DNA of 64,000 bases from Clostridiales bacterium (GTDB taxonomy: Bacteria > Bacillota > Clostridia > Christensenellales > Aristaeellaceae): positions 1 to 64,000 of the forward strand of contig SFJH01000007.1 of assembly GCA_004555155.1 (NCBI GenBank), written 5' to 3'. This document shows, one piece after another, positions 1-7,836 of the stretch (positions are counted from its first letter, which is position 1; every line of letters begins with the position of its first letter). A program made the translations under genes and the position numbers. The notes beneath the pieces are model-generated. The model did not search any database. It saw only the letters and a list, made by a program, of their open reading frames with translations, and had not been told where the DNA came from.

Positions 1-18
1 TGCGGTATAATCTTTCCT

Positions 19-100
19 GGACAAAGTATTTCCCCCTCAGGTTGTGAATTGTCGCATTTTCATTTTACCTGTTCGGACTTACTTTGTCTCCTCTTTTTTT
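19..100 (+). ncRNA. candidate small RNA
   Basis: A TATAAT box at 6-11 lies about 8 bases upstream of a segment that could fold as a closed hairpin. GGACAAAGTA at 19-28 pairs with TACTTTGTCT at 80-89, an inner stem CAGGT (38-42) pairs with ACCTG (67-71), and a run of seven T follows at 94-100. A -10 box, closed outer stem and U-tract together resemble a short independently transcribed RNA. Any -35 box would lie outside the window and no known RNA family was recognised. It could instead be the terminator of a gene to the left. Confidence 0.3.
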
Positions 101-361
101 GGATCTCACCCCTACTTTTATTATAGAACCTCATTTCTTTGACCTCGCATCCTTATTTTGCGAATTTGTCAGCAAATTCGTCAGTTTTTCGCCGCTTGAA
201 CACCTTCAACCCCCTGTCCCGCAGGCGTTTTCGGACTTTTCAGAAATCAGTTTTCGCGTCAGCTTTCCAAACCGTAAGCGATAGCAATAGGCAGCATCAA
301 TGTGAATGGTCATACCCTGGGGTTATAACTCCACTTTGCAGGAATCTCGCCTCTACAGCAA
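101..361. other. intergenic region without recognised gene
   Basis: No convincing reading frame is present: short frames here lack ribosome-binding sites and family resemblance. A small perfect hairpin lies at 161-180 (CGAATTTG, loop TCAG, CAAATTCG). Confidence 0.5.
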
Positions 362-390
362 GCGCCCCGCCTGTCTGACAGGCGGGGCGC
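362..390 (-). terminator. GC-rich hairpin downstream of the 411-1265 gene
   Basis: A near-perfect 14-bp inverted repeat (GCGCCCCGCCTGTC at 362-375 against 377-390) lies 20 bases past the stop codon of the minus-strand gene. The T-rich stretch lies before rather than after the stem on that strand, so termination efficiency is uncertain. Confidence 0.5.
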
Positions 391-410
391 CGTTCCGGCA
401 TGCAGTTTTT

Positions 411-1265
411 TTATTCCTTTCCGCCCAATGCGACGGTCTTGTTGGGACTGGAGCGGCCTTCCAGATTGGGGAAGCGGTGCTCCAGCGCGGCCATGGCGAT
501 CTCCACATCCTCGTGCACCTCGTAGGGCGTGAACGCGCCCACGGTGACCATGTCGCAGGGACGCAGGGTGTGGAAGGAGAAGTTGAGGCCGACATAGGGA
601 CTGACGCGCCCGGCCGCCATGGACTTGATGGTCATGACGGGCTTTTTGGCCTTTTCGATGATGGCGCGCACCTGCTCAACCTCCACCTGCATCAGGAAGC
701 CAAGGCAGTTGTACAGCTGGATATAGGTCTGCACGTCGTATTCGTTCTCATCGGCATACACGATCAGCTCGGGCATATGCGCGGACAGGCCGGGGATCAT
801 GCCGTGCTGGCGGATCATGTCCAGATAATCGGGCAAGCGGTCGATCCTGTGGTCGAGCTTGCGCACCAGCTGCTCGGCGGAGGAGTGGTGGATCAGGCAG
901 AACTTCGCGCCGTGCTTCGCGCTCTTTGCGATCTCCGCCTCGGCATTTCTGCGGCTTTCGGCGGAATCGTGCACGTCGATGATCGGCGTGTCGATGATGG
1001 TGACCTTCTTGCCGGTCATGTCTTCGGCCATATGTATGCCGTCCAGCACGTGGGGCGCGTTGGAATACAGGCCCATCATCGCATCGATGTCATAGGTGAG
1101 ATAGGCGTTCACGATGTCGCGAATCGACTCGGCTGCATCGTTGCGCTCATGGATCAGCGCATCGGCGGCCGCGCCCGTGTGGCTGTAGCCCAGGATCCAG
1201 TTGGTGCCGATCAGCATGCGCGGCAGCGAAATGCCGGCAACTTCAGTTCGAGGAAATCGAGTCAT
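411..1265 (-). CDS. TIM-barrel-like protein of unknown function
   Basis: A soluble protein of 284 residues with no signal peptide or membrane segment. Its N-terminus (residues ~9-25, ending IGTNWILGYSHTG) and C-terminal part (SMAAGRVSPYVGL) look like barrel loops of the aldo/keto-reductase-like superfamily, but I see no clear catalytic tetrad, so no reaction is assigned. The start is the ATG at 1265, because GGAGGTG lies at the right distance upstream; the ATG 21 bases earlier has no such site. A promoter lies at 1300-1328. It is transcribed divergently from the UroD-like pseudogene, whose family is often found near such proteins in sugar or one-carbon loci. The identification as a barrel is inference from sequence texture. 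Confidence 0.6.
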   Translation of the reverse strand: MTRFPRTEVAGISLPRMLIGTNWILGYSHTGAAADALIHERNDAAESIRDIVNAYLTYDIDAMMGLYSNAPHVLDGIHMAEDMTGKKVTIIDTPIIDVHDSAESRRNAEAEIAKSAKHGAKFCLIHHSSAEQLVRKLDHRIDRLPDYLDMIRQHGMIPGLSAHMPELIVYADENEYDVQTYIQLYNCLGFLMQVEVEQVRAIIEKAKKPVMTIKSMAAGRVSPYVGLNFSFHTLRPCDMVTVGAFTPYEVHEDVEIAMAALEHRFPNLEGRSSPNKTVALGGKE

Positions 1266-1299
1266 ACCTGCACCTCCGGCGCTCATTCTTTTTTATACG

Positions 1300-1328
1300 A
1301 TTATATCACGCGCCGCGCCCGGATGCAA
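1300..1328 (-). promoter_or_regulatory. promoter for the 411-1265 gene
   Basis: On the minus strand TTGCAT (1323-1328), a 17-base spacer and TATAAT (1300-1305) form a good housekeeping-sigma promoter about 35 bases upstream of the start codon. Confidence 0.7.
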
Positions 1329-1339
1329 CACAGGCGCGG

Positions 1340-1368
1340 GATTTCCTGCCGGAAATCAAATTTTCCGG
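1340..1368. repeat. overlapping hairpins of the GATTTCC/GGAAATC type
   Basis: GATTTCC (1340-1346), loop TGCC, GGAAATC (1351-1357) is a perfect stem. It overlaps a second stem, CCGGAAA (1349-1355) with TTTCCGG (1362-1368). Closely similar palindromes occur at 53996-54029 and 56949-56986. Confidence 0.5.
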
Positions 1369-1383
1369 AAGCCCTCCCGGCAC

Positions 1384-1413
1384 TTGATTCGGCAGACCGG
1401 AATGCGGTATGAT
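1384..1413 (+). promoter_or_regulatory. promoter upstream of the UroD-like pseudogene
   Basis: TTGATT (1384-1389), an 18-base spacer and TATGAT (1408-1413) form a plausible sigma-A promoter, leaving a leader of about 155 bases before the start codon at 1576. Confidence 0.5.
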
Positions 1414-1575
1414 AGTGGCGTCGGGAGGTTGGTCTCCGGCGCGCAGCTGTTCGCCGGACACGGCCAGCGCCCGCCGCGCAGAGCCCTTCCCGCACGAAGC
1501 TTCAAAGGAAATCCGACAGCGCTCCGAACAGCGCAGAGCCTGCCTGTGAAGAATGGCAAACTGGAGGATGAGCCC

Positions 1576-2011
1576 ATGAACGCACGCAAACTGGTGCTTG
1601 ACACCCTGGAAATGAACAACCGCGGGCGCGCGCCCCGCGATCTGTGGACGCTTCCCTGGGCGACCAGCCGCTATCCGAACGAGCTCGCCGAGATCCAGCG
1701 CTTCTTTCCGTCCGACCTGATCGGCACGCCCGGCTTCAACCGGCAGCCGGGCATTGAACACCCAGATCTTCTGCATCGGCGTGGAAACCCTCGCGCCGTT
1801 CAAGGGAAGGATCACCTTCTGGGGCGAGATCGACCGCCAGCATCTGCTGTCCCACGGCGCTCCCGAAGACGTCGATCGCGCCGTTGCGCAGGTGAAGGAC
1901 ACGCTCTGGGCCGACGGCGGCTGCATCGCCCAGTGCGAATTCGGCCCCGGCGGCAAGCCTGAAAACGTGCGGAAGGTCTACGAAACCTGGGATCGGCTGA
2001 CGGGCGCGTGA
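1576..2011 (+). pseudogene. UroD-like methyltransferase, internally deleted and frameshifted
   Basis: The first ~57 codons from the ATG at 1576 (GGAGG 8 bases upstream) match the N-terminus of uroporphyrinogen-decarboxylase-like proteins (LDTLEMNN, APRDLWTLPWA). After about position 1745 the family match continues in a different frame (NTQIFCIGVETLAPFKGRIT, then FWGEIDRQHLLSHG) to the stop at 2009-2011. Intact family members have roughly 340-380 residues and only about 140 codons are present. The central ~200 residues, with most of the barrel, are missing, so this is a deletion with a frame change at the junction rather than a simple frameshift. The original enzyme was probably a UroD-superfamily methyltransferase or decarboxylase of unknown substrate. 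The promoter and ribosome-binding site look intact. Confidence 0.8.
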
Positions 2012-2059
2012 ATCCCCGCCATGCTCAAAAAACACCAAACCGATAAGGAGGCATTATCC

Positions 2060-3145
2060 ATGCTGATGGAAAAGCTCGAAGCACGTCATCTTCCCCAAAT
2101 GATGATCCTCGACAACGGACATGCCGTCAGAACGCCCGACGACTGGCGCATCCGCCGCCGCGAACTCATCGATCTGCTGAGCCGTGAGGAATACGGCTAT
2201 ACGCCCGAAGCGCCGGAAAGGGTGACCGGCGCCATCCGCCCTGCGCCCGATCAGGAGATGAATCGCGCGTTCGCAGGCAAGGCCGTCCAGCAGACGATTG
2301 ATCTGTCCTTTGATACGCCCGGCGGCGTCTTCTCTTTCCCCGTCATCCTCTGCGTGCCCCGGTCTGCGGCGAAAGCGCCCGTGTTCGTCTACATCGCCTT
2401 CCGGCGGGATTTCCCGGACCGTTATCTGCCCGTGGAGGAGATTCTGGATCACGGATTTGCCATTGCCGCCTTCTGCTATGAGGACGTAACGGCCGACAGC
2501 GCCTGCATGAACCGGCTGGCCGCGCTGTATCCCCGCGACGAAAAAACCGGCTGGGGCAAAATCGGCATGTGGGCCTTTGCCGCCAGCCGCGTGCTGGACT
2601 ATCTGGAAACCAGAGACGATATCGATCTGACCCGCGCATGCGTCAGCGGACATTCCCGGCTGGGCAAAACCGCGCTCTGGTGCGGTGCTCAGGACGAGCG
2701 GTTCTCCATGGTGATCTCGAATGATTCCGGCTGCTGCGGCGCAGCGCTCTCCCGCGGCAAGATCGGCGAGACGGTCGCCCGCATCAACGCCGTCTTCCCC
2801 TACTGGTTCTGCGGCAACCACCTGAAGTGGAGCGGCCGCGAAGGCGAAATGCCCTTCGACCAGCACATGCTGCTGGCCCTCACCGCTCCGCGCAGGCTGT
2901 ACGTATGCTCTGCGGAGGAAGACAGCTGGGCGGATCCGGAGAGCGAATTTCTGAGCTGTCTGGCCGCAAGCGAAGCCTGGCAGCTTCACCGCCTGGCCGG
3001 TCTGGTCACCCCCGACGCCCTGCCGGTTCCCGGCTCTCCCCTGCTGGACGGCGGCGTCTGCTATCACCTGCGGACAGGCGCCCATTTCCACAGCCGCACG
3101 GACTGGGGCTATCACATGGCTTGCAGAGAAAGGTTCCGGATCTGA
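2060..3145 (+). CDS. CE15-type glucuronoyl/acyl esterase, alpha/beta hydrolase
   Basis: A predicted alpha/beta hydrolase of 361 residues in the carbohydrate esterase 15 / acetyl xylan esterase group. The nucleophile elbow GHSRLGKTALW puts the catalytic serine at residue 199, and the following GAQDERF and SNDSGCCGAAL segments are typical of CE15 glucuronoyl esterases, which cleave ester links between glucuronoxylan and lignin alcohols. The C-terminal region (HFHSRTDWGYHM) probably supplies the catalytic histidine. The start at 2060 is set by AAGGAGG 8 bases upstream. Unlike most CE15 enzymes there is no signal peptide, so it probably acts in the cytoplasm on imported oligosaccharide esters. 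It ends at a shared palindrome facing the convergent PHP gene. Confidence 0.8.
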   Translation: MLMEKLEARHLPQMMILDNGHAVRTPDDWRIRRRELIDLLSREEYGYTPEAPERVTGAIRPAPDQEMNRAFAGKAVQQTIDLSFDTPGGVFSFPVILCVPRSAAKAPVFVYIAFRRDFPDRYLPVEEILDHGFAIAAFCYEDVTADSACMNRLAALYPRDEKTGWGKIGMWAFAASRVLDYLETRDDIDLTRACVSGHSRLGKTALWCGAQDERFSMVISNDSGCCGAALSRGKIGETVARINAVFPYWFCGNHLKWSGREGEMPFDQHMLLALTAPRRLYVCSAEEDSWADPESEFLSCLAASEAWQLHRLAGLVTPDALPVPGSPLLDGGVCYHLRTGAHFHSRTDWGYHMACRERFRI

Positions 3146-3175
3146 TCCGCCCGCCGGAGATGGACAGCGCGGCCC

Positions 3176-3201
3176 GGGCTGAAGATGCGCATCTTCAGCC
3201 C
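3176..3201. terminator. bidirectional terminator palindrome
   Basis: A perfect 26-base palindrome (GGGCTGAAGATGC and its complement) lies between the convergent esterase and PHP genes and includes the PHP stop codon. There is little U-tract on either side. Confidence 0.5.
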
Positions 3202-4127
3202 GGCGGCAGCCTGCCCTCGGGATCAGGATCGTCGGATTCCTCCAGGAAAATCGGGTTGGTCCATGCTCTGCGGCCCTGTGCATCCCTGACCACCGCGCGG
3301 ACATACATCGCACCTCCGCCCCGGCGGATCCGGAAGGCCGCCTCCGTGAGCGGGCGGCCCGCCTCGGCCCGCACAACGTCGTAGGGAACGCGCAGCTGCC
3401 GAAGCTGAATCTCAACAGCCTCCGAACAGCGCACGCGGGCCACGCCGTTCTCCACGTGGAAATCCAGGATCTCCGGGCCGCAGGAGGAATAGAACGCGCC
3501 GCGCTGCAGCGCCCGGAGAATGGAGTCGACCCGGTTTTCGCTGTTCACGCGCACCCAGCCGAGGCAATGATGGGCCATATTGTGCCCGTCGTCCACCGCA
3601 ACGCCCCAGATCCTCTGACCCTCCGCCAGCAGCTCATCCCAATAGGCGGCGTTGGTATCCAGCGCATTTTCAATGGCGCAGCCGCTGTTCCATATTTCCA
3701 TCGCGAAGTTTCCGCGCAGCATGCGGAACTCCGACGCGGGCGTACCGCTCCACTCCGGATGGCAATAGATCGTCAGGTTTCCGTTTTCGTGAACGTCGTC
3801 CAGCATGGCCTGCGTCTCCTCCGGCCTCTGAATATACCGCCGCGGAAAGCGCTGATCCTGGGCAAAGCCGTTGCCCTCCAGCGGGCCGATGCAGACAATA
3901 TGATGGCAGTGCACGCCGCGCGTGAACATCTCCGGAAAATTGCTGTCCAGCTCCATGCCGGGCAGAATGGTCATCGGCCGGTCGCCGAAGTTTTTCAGAT
4001 TATAGATCCGGTGATCCGTCAGCGCCATGAAATCATAGCCGTGATCGGCATGCTTCGCGATGACCTCCTCCGGCGTGCCCGCGCCGTCGGATCGCTTCGT
4101 ATGACAGTGCAGCGCGCCCTTCAGCAT
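3195..4127 (-). CDS. PHP-domain phosphoesterase
   Basis: A protein of 310 residues of the polymerase and histidinol phosphatase (PHP) superfamily, which hydrolyses phosphoesters at a multi-metal site. Metal ligands are visible as HCHTKRSDG (His7, His9), LTDHR, the CHPEW segment and VDDGHNMAHH. The C-terminal ~90 residues form an extra beta-rich tail (SSCGPEILDFHVENG), as in PHP proteins of sugar loci. It is the last gene of an operon with the aldolase and HAD genes. I chose ATG 4127 (AGGA 6 bases upstream), 17 bases past the HAD stop codon; a GTG at 4166 with GGAG four bases upstream is an alternative that would overlap the HAD gene. The substrate is unknown. Confidence 0.8.
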   Translation of the reverse strand: MLKGALHCHTKRSDGAGTPEEVIAKHADHGYDFMALTDHRIYNLKNFGDRPMTILPGMELDSNFPEMFTRGVHCHHIVCIGPLEGNGFAQDQRFPRRYIQRPEETQAMLDDVHENGNLTIYCHPEWSGTPASEFRMLRGNFAMEIWNSGCAIENALDTNAAYWDELLAEGQRIWGVAVDDGHNMAHHCLGWVRVNSENRVDSILRALQRGAFYSSCGPEILDFHVENGVARVRCSEAVEIQLRQLRVPYDVVRAEAGRPLTEAAFRIRRGGGAMYVRAVVRDAQGRRAWTNPIFLEESDDPDPEGRLPPG

Positions 4128-4143
4128 CCGATTTCCTGTCTTT

Positions 4144-5001
4144 TCAAACGCGCTCTGACGCTTCACGCCGCTCCTCTCCTCTCCCGTCCGGAGGATACAT
4201 CTCCCCCAGCAATTCGATCACATGCACAACCGCGCCCTCCTCGTTCGAGCGCACCACCCTGTCCGCTGCAGCCAGGGCGAAGGAATCGCCGTTGGCGGGC
4301 GCGAAGCCCATGCGGGCGGCGCGCAGCATCTCCACGTCGTTGTATCCGTCTCCCACCGCGTAGACGTGCTCGCGGCCGACGCCCAGCGCATCCGCCAGCT
4401 TCAGCAGCGCCGTTCCCTTGTCCACATCCCGCTTCAGCACCTCAAGAAATCTGCCGTCCGTGGGCAGAAAGGCGAACTCCGCGCACTGCCTTCCCAGAAA
4501 CGCCTGAACCCGGGCGATCGTCTGCTCCGAGCCCGTGACCATGACCTTGAACCACGGCCCCGCCGCCTGCTCAGGATCCTCCACGGCCTCAAAGGGAATT
4601 CCCTGGCTGGTAAAATGGCGCTCGGACTGCGGCGAGAGGTTGATCGCATACGCCCGATCCAGCGCATACATCTCTATGCACACATCCGGGAAGCGGCGAT
4701 GAACCGCGCGCAGCGGCTCCACCCCCTCCCCGCCGATGGCCTGCGAGATTGCCACGCGCCCCTCGGCATAGTCATACGCCATGCCGCCGTTGGCCAGCAG
4801 CACCGGCGCGTTGATGATGTCCGGCGAATAGGCGTGAAAGCCGAGATGGGTTCGGCCCGTGCAGACGGTGAATCGCCCGCCATTGCCGATGAAAAAGCGA
4901 ATCGCGCGCCTCGACGCTTCGGAAACGCCGCTCGCGCCCGCCAGCGTTCCATCGTAGTCGCTGGCGAGAAGCACCCCGTCAAACCGCATGATCCGCCTCA
5001 T
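4144..5001 (-). CDS. Cof-type HAD phosphatase
   Basis: A HAD-superfamily IIB (Cof-type) sugar-phosphate phosphatase of 285 residues. Motif I is DYDGT (nucleophile Asp15, acid Asp17), motif II lies near VCTGRTH, a conserved Lys is in DKGTALLKLADALG, and motif III/IV is GDGYNDVEML. The cap is of C2 type (residues ~85-190). The ATG at 5001 overlaps the stop of the upstream aldolase gene as ATGA, so translation is coupled; an ATG at 4989 is a weaker alternative. Its place after a NanA/DHDPS-family aldolase suggests dephosphorylation of a sugar-acid or sugar-phosphate intermediate, but the substrate cannot be read from the sequence. Confidence 0.87.
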   Translation of the reverse strand: MRRIMRFDGVLLASDYDGTLAGASGVSEASRRAIRFFIGNGGRFTVCTGRTHLGFHAYSPDIINAPVLLANGGMAYDYAEGRVAISQAIGGEGVEPLRAVHRRFPDVCIEMYALDRAYAINLSPQSERHFTSQGIPFEAVEDPEQAAGPWFKVMVTGSEQTIARVQAFLGRQCAEFAFLPTDGRFLEVLKRDVDKGTALLKLADALGVGREHVYAVGDGYNDVEMLRAARMGFAPANGDSFALAAADRVVRSNEEGAVVHVIELLGEMYPPDGRGEERREASERV

Positions 5002-5915
5002 TTCTCCGGAATCTGCGCGCGGAGCGCGTCCTCGACCACCATCAGATCCTCGATGAAATGGCGGTCCAGTTCGCCGTACCCGTGCTCGTCCCGGCTTCTC
5101 GTGTGCAGCTTCATCGGCACGCCCGAGCGATTCATGTGATCCTTCGTGCAGACCGGATGGCAATGTCCCTCCGCCGCCGACAGCACGGAGAGCGCCGCCG
5201 CAAGCCGCCTCGCCCGCTCCGGCTGGTCGCGGAAGTGCCCGGTCAGCCATACGTACAGATCCGGATGATAGTTGGCCATGATTCCGCTGAATCCCGCGGC
5301 GCCATCGCGCAGGGACTCCAGAAGCGTCGCTGCATTCGCGTTGAACAGCTGCACGCTGCCCCGCAGAACGCCCATCCGGTGCGCGATGACCGGCGCGCTG
5401 CAGCAGGTATCCTTGATGAACGCGAAGCGGCCTGACTCCGCCATGGCCTCCAGCAGCCGATCCGTCAGAGGGCGCTTGAAGGGATGCGGACATTCGTACA
5501 TGCCAAATGTCACGCCCGGCAGCGCGTCCAGGATGGCGTTCATGTTTCTGATCGCGGTCTCATCGCTCTCATCCTGGCCGGCCAGCCGGTTGGAGATCAT
5601 GACCACCGCGTCCACGCCCGTCCGGGAGATGCGCGTCAGCTCCCGGATCTGGTCGTCCAGCTTCTCCGAGACGTGCCCGGAGGCCACCACGCACATGCGG
5701 CCCGCAGACGCCCTCGCCACGCGCTCCGCGAGGAGAACCCGCTCGTCCTCGCTCAGACAGAACATCTCGCTGCTCTGACACACGGCAAAGATCCCCTGAC
5801 AGCCCATGCGCGCATAAAATTCGACAATGCCGTCCACTGCGGGCCAGTCAATGGCGTTTTCGTCGGTAAACGGCGTGATCATCACGGGGTAAACCCCTTC
5901 CGGAATTCTGTTCAT
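4998..5915 (-). CDS. dihydrodipicolinate synthase / N-acetylneuraminate lyase family aldolase
   Basis: A class I aldolase of 305 residues in the DapA/NanA family, forming a Schiff base with a keto acid such as pyruvate. The catalytic lysine is Lys168 (FAFIKDT) and the partner tyrosine Tyr140 (GMYECP). The usual GxxGE substrate loop reads CQSSE, which departs from true DapA and argues for a catabolic aldolase or dehydratase rather than lysine synthesis. ATG 5915 is preceded by GGAGGAG. It leads an operon with a HAD phosphatase and a PHP protein and sits downstream of a sugar ABC importer, so breakdown of a sugar acid or amino sugar is likely. The precise substrate is inference. Confidence 0.82.
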   Translation of the reverse strand: MNRIPEGVYPVMITPFTDENAIDWPAVDGIVEFYARMGCQGIFAVCQSSEMFCLSEDERVLLAERVARASAGRMCVVASGHVSEKLDDQIRELTRISRTGVDAVVMISNRLAGQDESDETAIRNMNAILDALPGVTFGMYECPHPFKRPLTDRLLEAMAESGRFAFIKDTCCSAPVIAHRMGVLRGSVQLFNANAATLLESLRDGAAGFSGIMANYHPDLYVWLTGHFRDQPERARRLAAALSVLSAAEGHCHPVCTKDHMNRSGVPMKLHTRSRDEHGYGELDRHFIEDLMVVEDALRAQIPEK

Positions 5916-6038
5916 GTCCCTCTCCTCCAGTCTTTTCAGGTGCGATCCGGATATCCCGGGCTTCGCAGCCGGCCTTGCGGCGCGCCCTTCCGCGCCCGAA
6001 GCGCTTCCCATCGCCAGCGCGCGCTTCCGCGCGCCCGC

Positions 6039-6068
6039 ATTGTATATATTCGATGCGCCCCACCGCAA
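6039..6068 (-). promoter_or_regulatory. promoter for the aldolase-HAD-PHP operon
   Basis: On the minus strand TTGCGG (6063-6068), an 18-base spacer and TACAAT (6039-6044) precede the operon, giving a leader of about 120 bases. The rest of the 5916-6241 spacer shows only GC-rich sequence with a small hairpin near its right end. Confidence 0.5.
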
Positions 6069-6241
6069 ATTCCTTCTGCAAAAGGATGAATCCGCTCCCT
6101 GCCGGGACGAAGAAGGCCCGCGGCGTCTGCGCCGTTCGCATCCGCCGCCCGCAGACGTTCTACGAACAGGTGCGCACGGACAGCGCCCGGAGAAAGGGCG
6201 GGAAGACCGGCCCTCGGCCCATCCTCCCGCCCCGGCGCTCT

Positions 6242-7732
6242 TCACTTCGCGCTGCGCGCTGCAAACTCGGCGCGCATCTCCTCGACCATGTCGTTGCCGC
6301 CGATGCGGTCGAACTCGGACATCCACAGATCCCAGCCCTCCTCCGCGGTGTAGGCGCCGCCGAGCACCTGGGCAAAGATCTCCTTTCGCTTCGCATCCAG
6401 CTCGGAGCCCAGCTCCTCGTACAGGGGCGTGGACCAGTAAATCTGCTGCGGCAGAGCGGTGATCGAGGTATTGCCCATGTTGGTGCAGGCCTCCTCGTCC
6501 CACATATAGTGCCACGCGCTGCGCTGCTCGATATAGCCCCAGCCGTCAAAGCCGTCCCAGGCGCCCAGAGAGCGGAGCTTGTCCAGATTCTGATATTCCT
6601 CGGTGAGCTCGGGCTTGCCGTCCACCATGTTGTAGGACACGCCCTCGACGCCGTAGGTCAGCGCGATCGCACCCTCGTCCGAGTAGAACCAGTCGATGAA
6701 CCGGGCGATCTTCACCGCGTCCTCATCAGACACCGTGGCGGTGATGTAAGCGGCGGAGGACGCGGACTTCGCGCCAAGCTCCGTCACCTCGACGATGTTG
6801 GACATGGAAACATAGCCTTCTTCAACGCCGTCCGCCGTCGGCACATCCAGAACCGCGCTGGTCGCGTCGGGATCCACCTCGCGCAGGGCGATCATGCGCC
6901 TGGCGTTGCCGGAGGAGACCGTCTGCCACGCGCCGCACAGGCCGTTGCAGACCAGCTGGTTGGTCTCTTCGCTGGTGAGGGTCAGATATTCCACGGGCGC
7001 AATGCCGTCGGCAAAGATCCGCGCGCCGAATTCCAGCGCCTCCTTCATCCGCGGATGGACGTCGGACCAGTACAGCTCGCCGTCCTCGACGATCCAGCAG
7101 GCCAGCGGGAGCCCGAAGGGCGCGGAGAACAGCTGGAAGCTTCCCGCGCCCTCCGTGGCGCAGCCCCAGGTGTCGTCCACGCCGTTGCCGTCCGGATCAT
7201 TGTAGCGGAAGGCATACAGCATGTTGTAGTAATCCTCCAGCGTTCTGGGATATTCGATGCCGAGCTTCTTCATCCAGTCGTCGCGGAAGAAGATGGCGCC
7301 GTAGCCCACGTCGCGCATGTTCGGCAGCATGTACAGCTGGCCGTCCGAGGCGCGGAACAGATCCAGCGTCTCCGGATCCCAGCGGGACATGAAATTCGGC
7401 ATGTACTCCAGCAGATCGTCCACGGGACGGACAAACCCTTCGCTGATCATCTTGTTGCCGACGATGAACTCCTTGCTGCGGAAGACGTCGATCTCGTCGC
7501 CCGTCGCCAGCAGCGTCGCCAGCTTCTGATCCGCATCGTCCGCCGCTTCGATCACGTGGAGCTTCGTGTTGGTCTTTTCTTCAAACACCTTCAGAAGCGC
7601 GGACTCATTGCGGTCCACATCGCCCGTACCCGTATAGAAAATGGTGATCTCAAAGGGCTCCTCCTCTGCAAAAGCAGGTGCGACTGACAGAAGCATGAGG
7701 ATTGTGAGCAGCAGGGCAAACAGCCTTTTCAT
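6242..7732 (-). CDS. ABC importer solute-binding protein, oligosaccharide type
   Basis: An extracellular solute-binding protein of 496 residues resembling the LplA family, which captures oligosaccharides for ABC import. The signal peptide MKRLFALLLTILMLLSVAPA is followed by FA|EEEP with typical type I cleavage; there is no cysteine lipobox, which is unusual for a Gram-positive binding protein. Acidic DPDGNGVDDTWG at about residues 190-200 is the conserved calcium-binding-like loop of this family. ATG 7732 follows AAGGAGG. It is the third gene after two permeases of the LplB/LplC type; no ATPase is encoded here, so it probably shares an MsmX-like ATPase from elsewhere. Nearby esterase, fucosidase and aldolase genes suggest a plant or host glycan substrate. 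Confidence 0.88.
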   Translation of the reverse strand: MKRLFALLLTILMLLSVAPAFAEEEPFEITIFYTGTGDVDRNESALLKVFEEKTNTKLHVIEAADDADQKLATLLATGDEIDVFRSKEFIVGNKMISEGFVRPVDDLLEYMPNFMSRWDPETLDLFRASDGQLYMLPNMRDVGYGAIFFRDDWMKKLGIEYPRTLEDYYNMLYAFRYNDPDGNGVDDTWGCATEGAGSFQLFSAPFGLPLACWIVEDGELYWSDVHPRMKEALEFGARIFADGIAPVEYLTLTSEETNQLVCNGLCGAWQTVSSGNARRMIALREVDPDATSAVLDVPTADGVEEGYVSMSNIVEVTELGAKSASSAAYITATVSDEDAVKIARFIDWFYSDEGAIALTYGVEGVSYNMVDGKPELTEEYQNLDKLRSLGAWDGFDGWGYIEQRSAWHYMWDEEACTNMGNTSITALPQQIYWSTPLYEELGSELDAKRKEIFAQVLGGAYTAEEGWDLWMSEFDRIGGNDMVEEMRAEFAARSAK

Positions 7733-7836
7733 GGTAACCAACCTCCTTAATATTGTTTCCAGGGAAAGGCCGGCGAACGCCGACGCCGGCCGATCCGCAT
7801 TGCCGCCCTTCCCCCAGGAAAGCTCCCGGATTCGCG

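Noticed and set aside
1576..2011. Programmed frameshift in the UroD-like gene
   Set aside because: About 200 residues of the family core are missing at the junction and no slippery heptamer is seen, so deletion explains it.
5916..6515. Upstream extension of the aldolase gene
   Set aside because: It crosses the promoter region and lacks family similarity; the start at 5915 has GGAGGAG.
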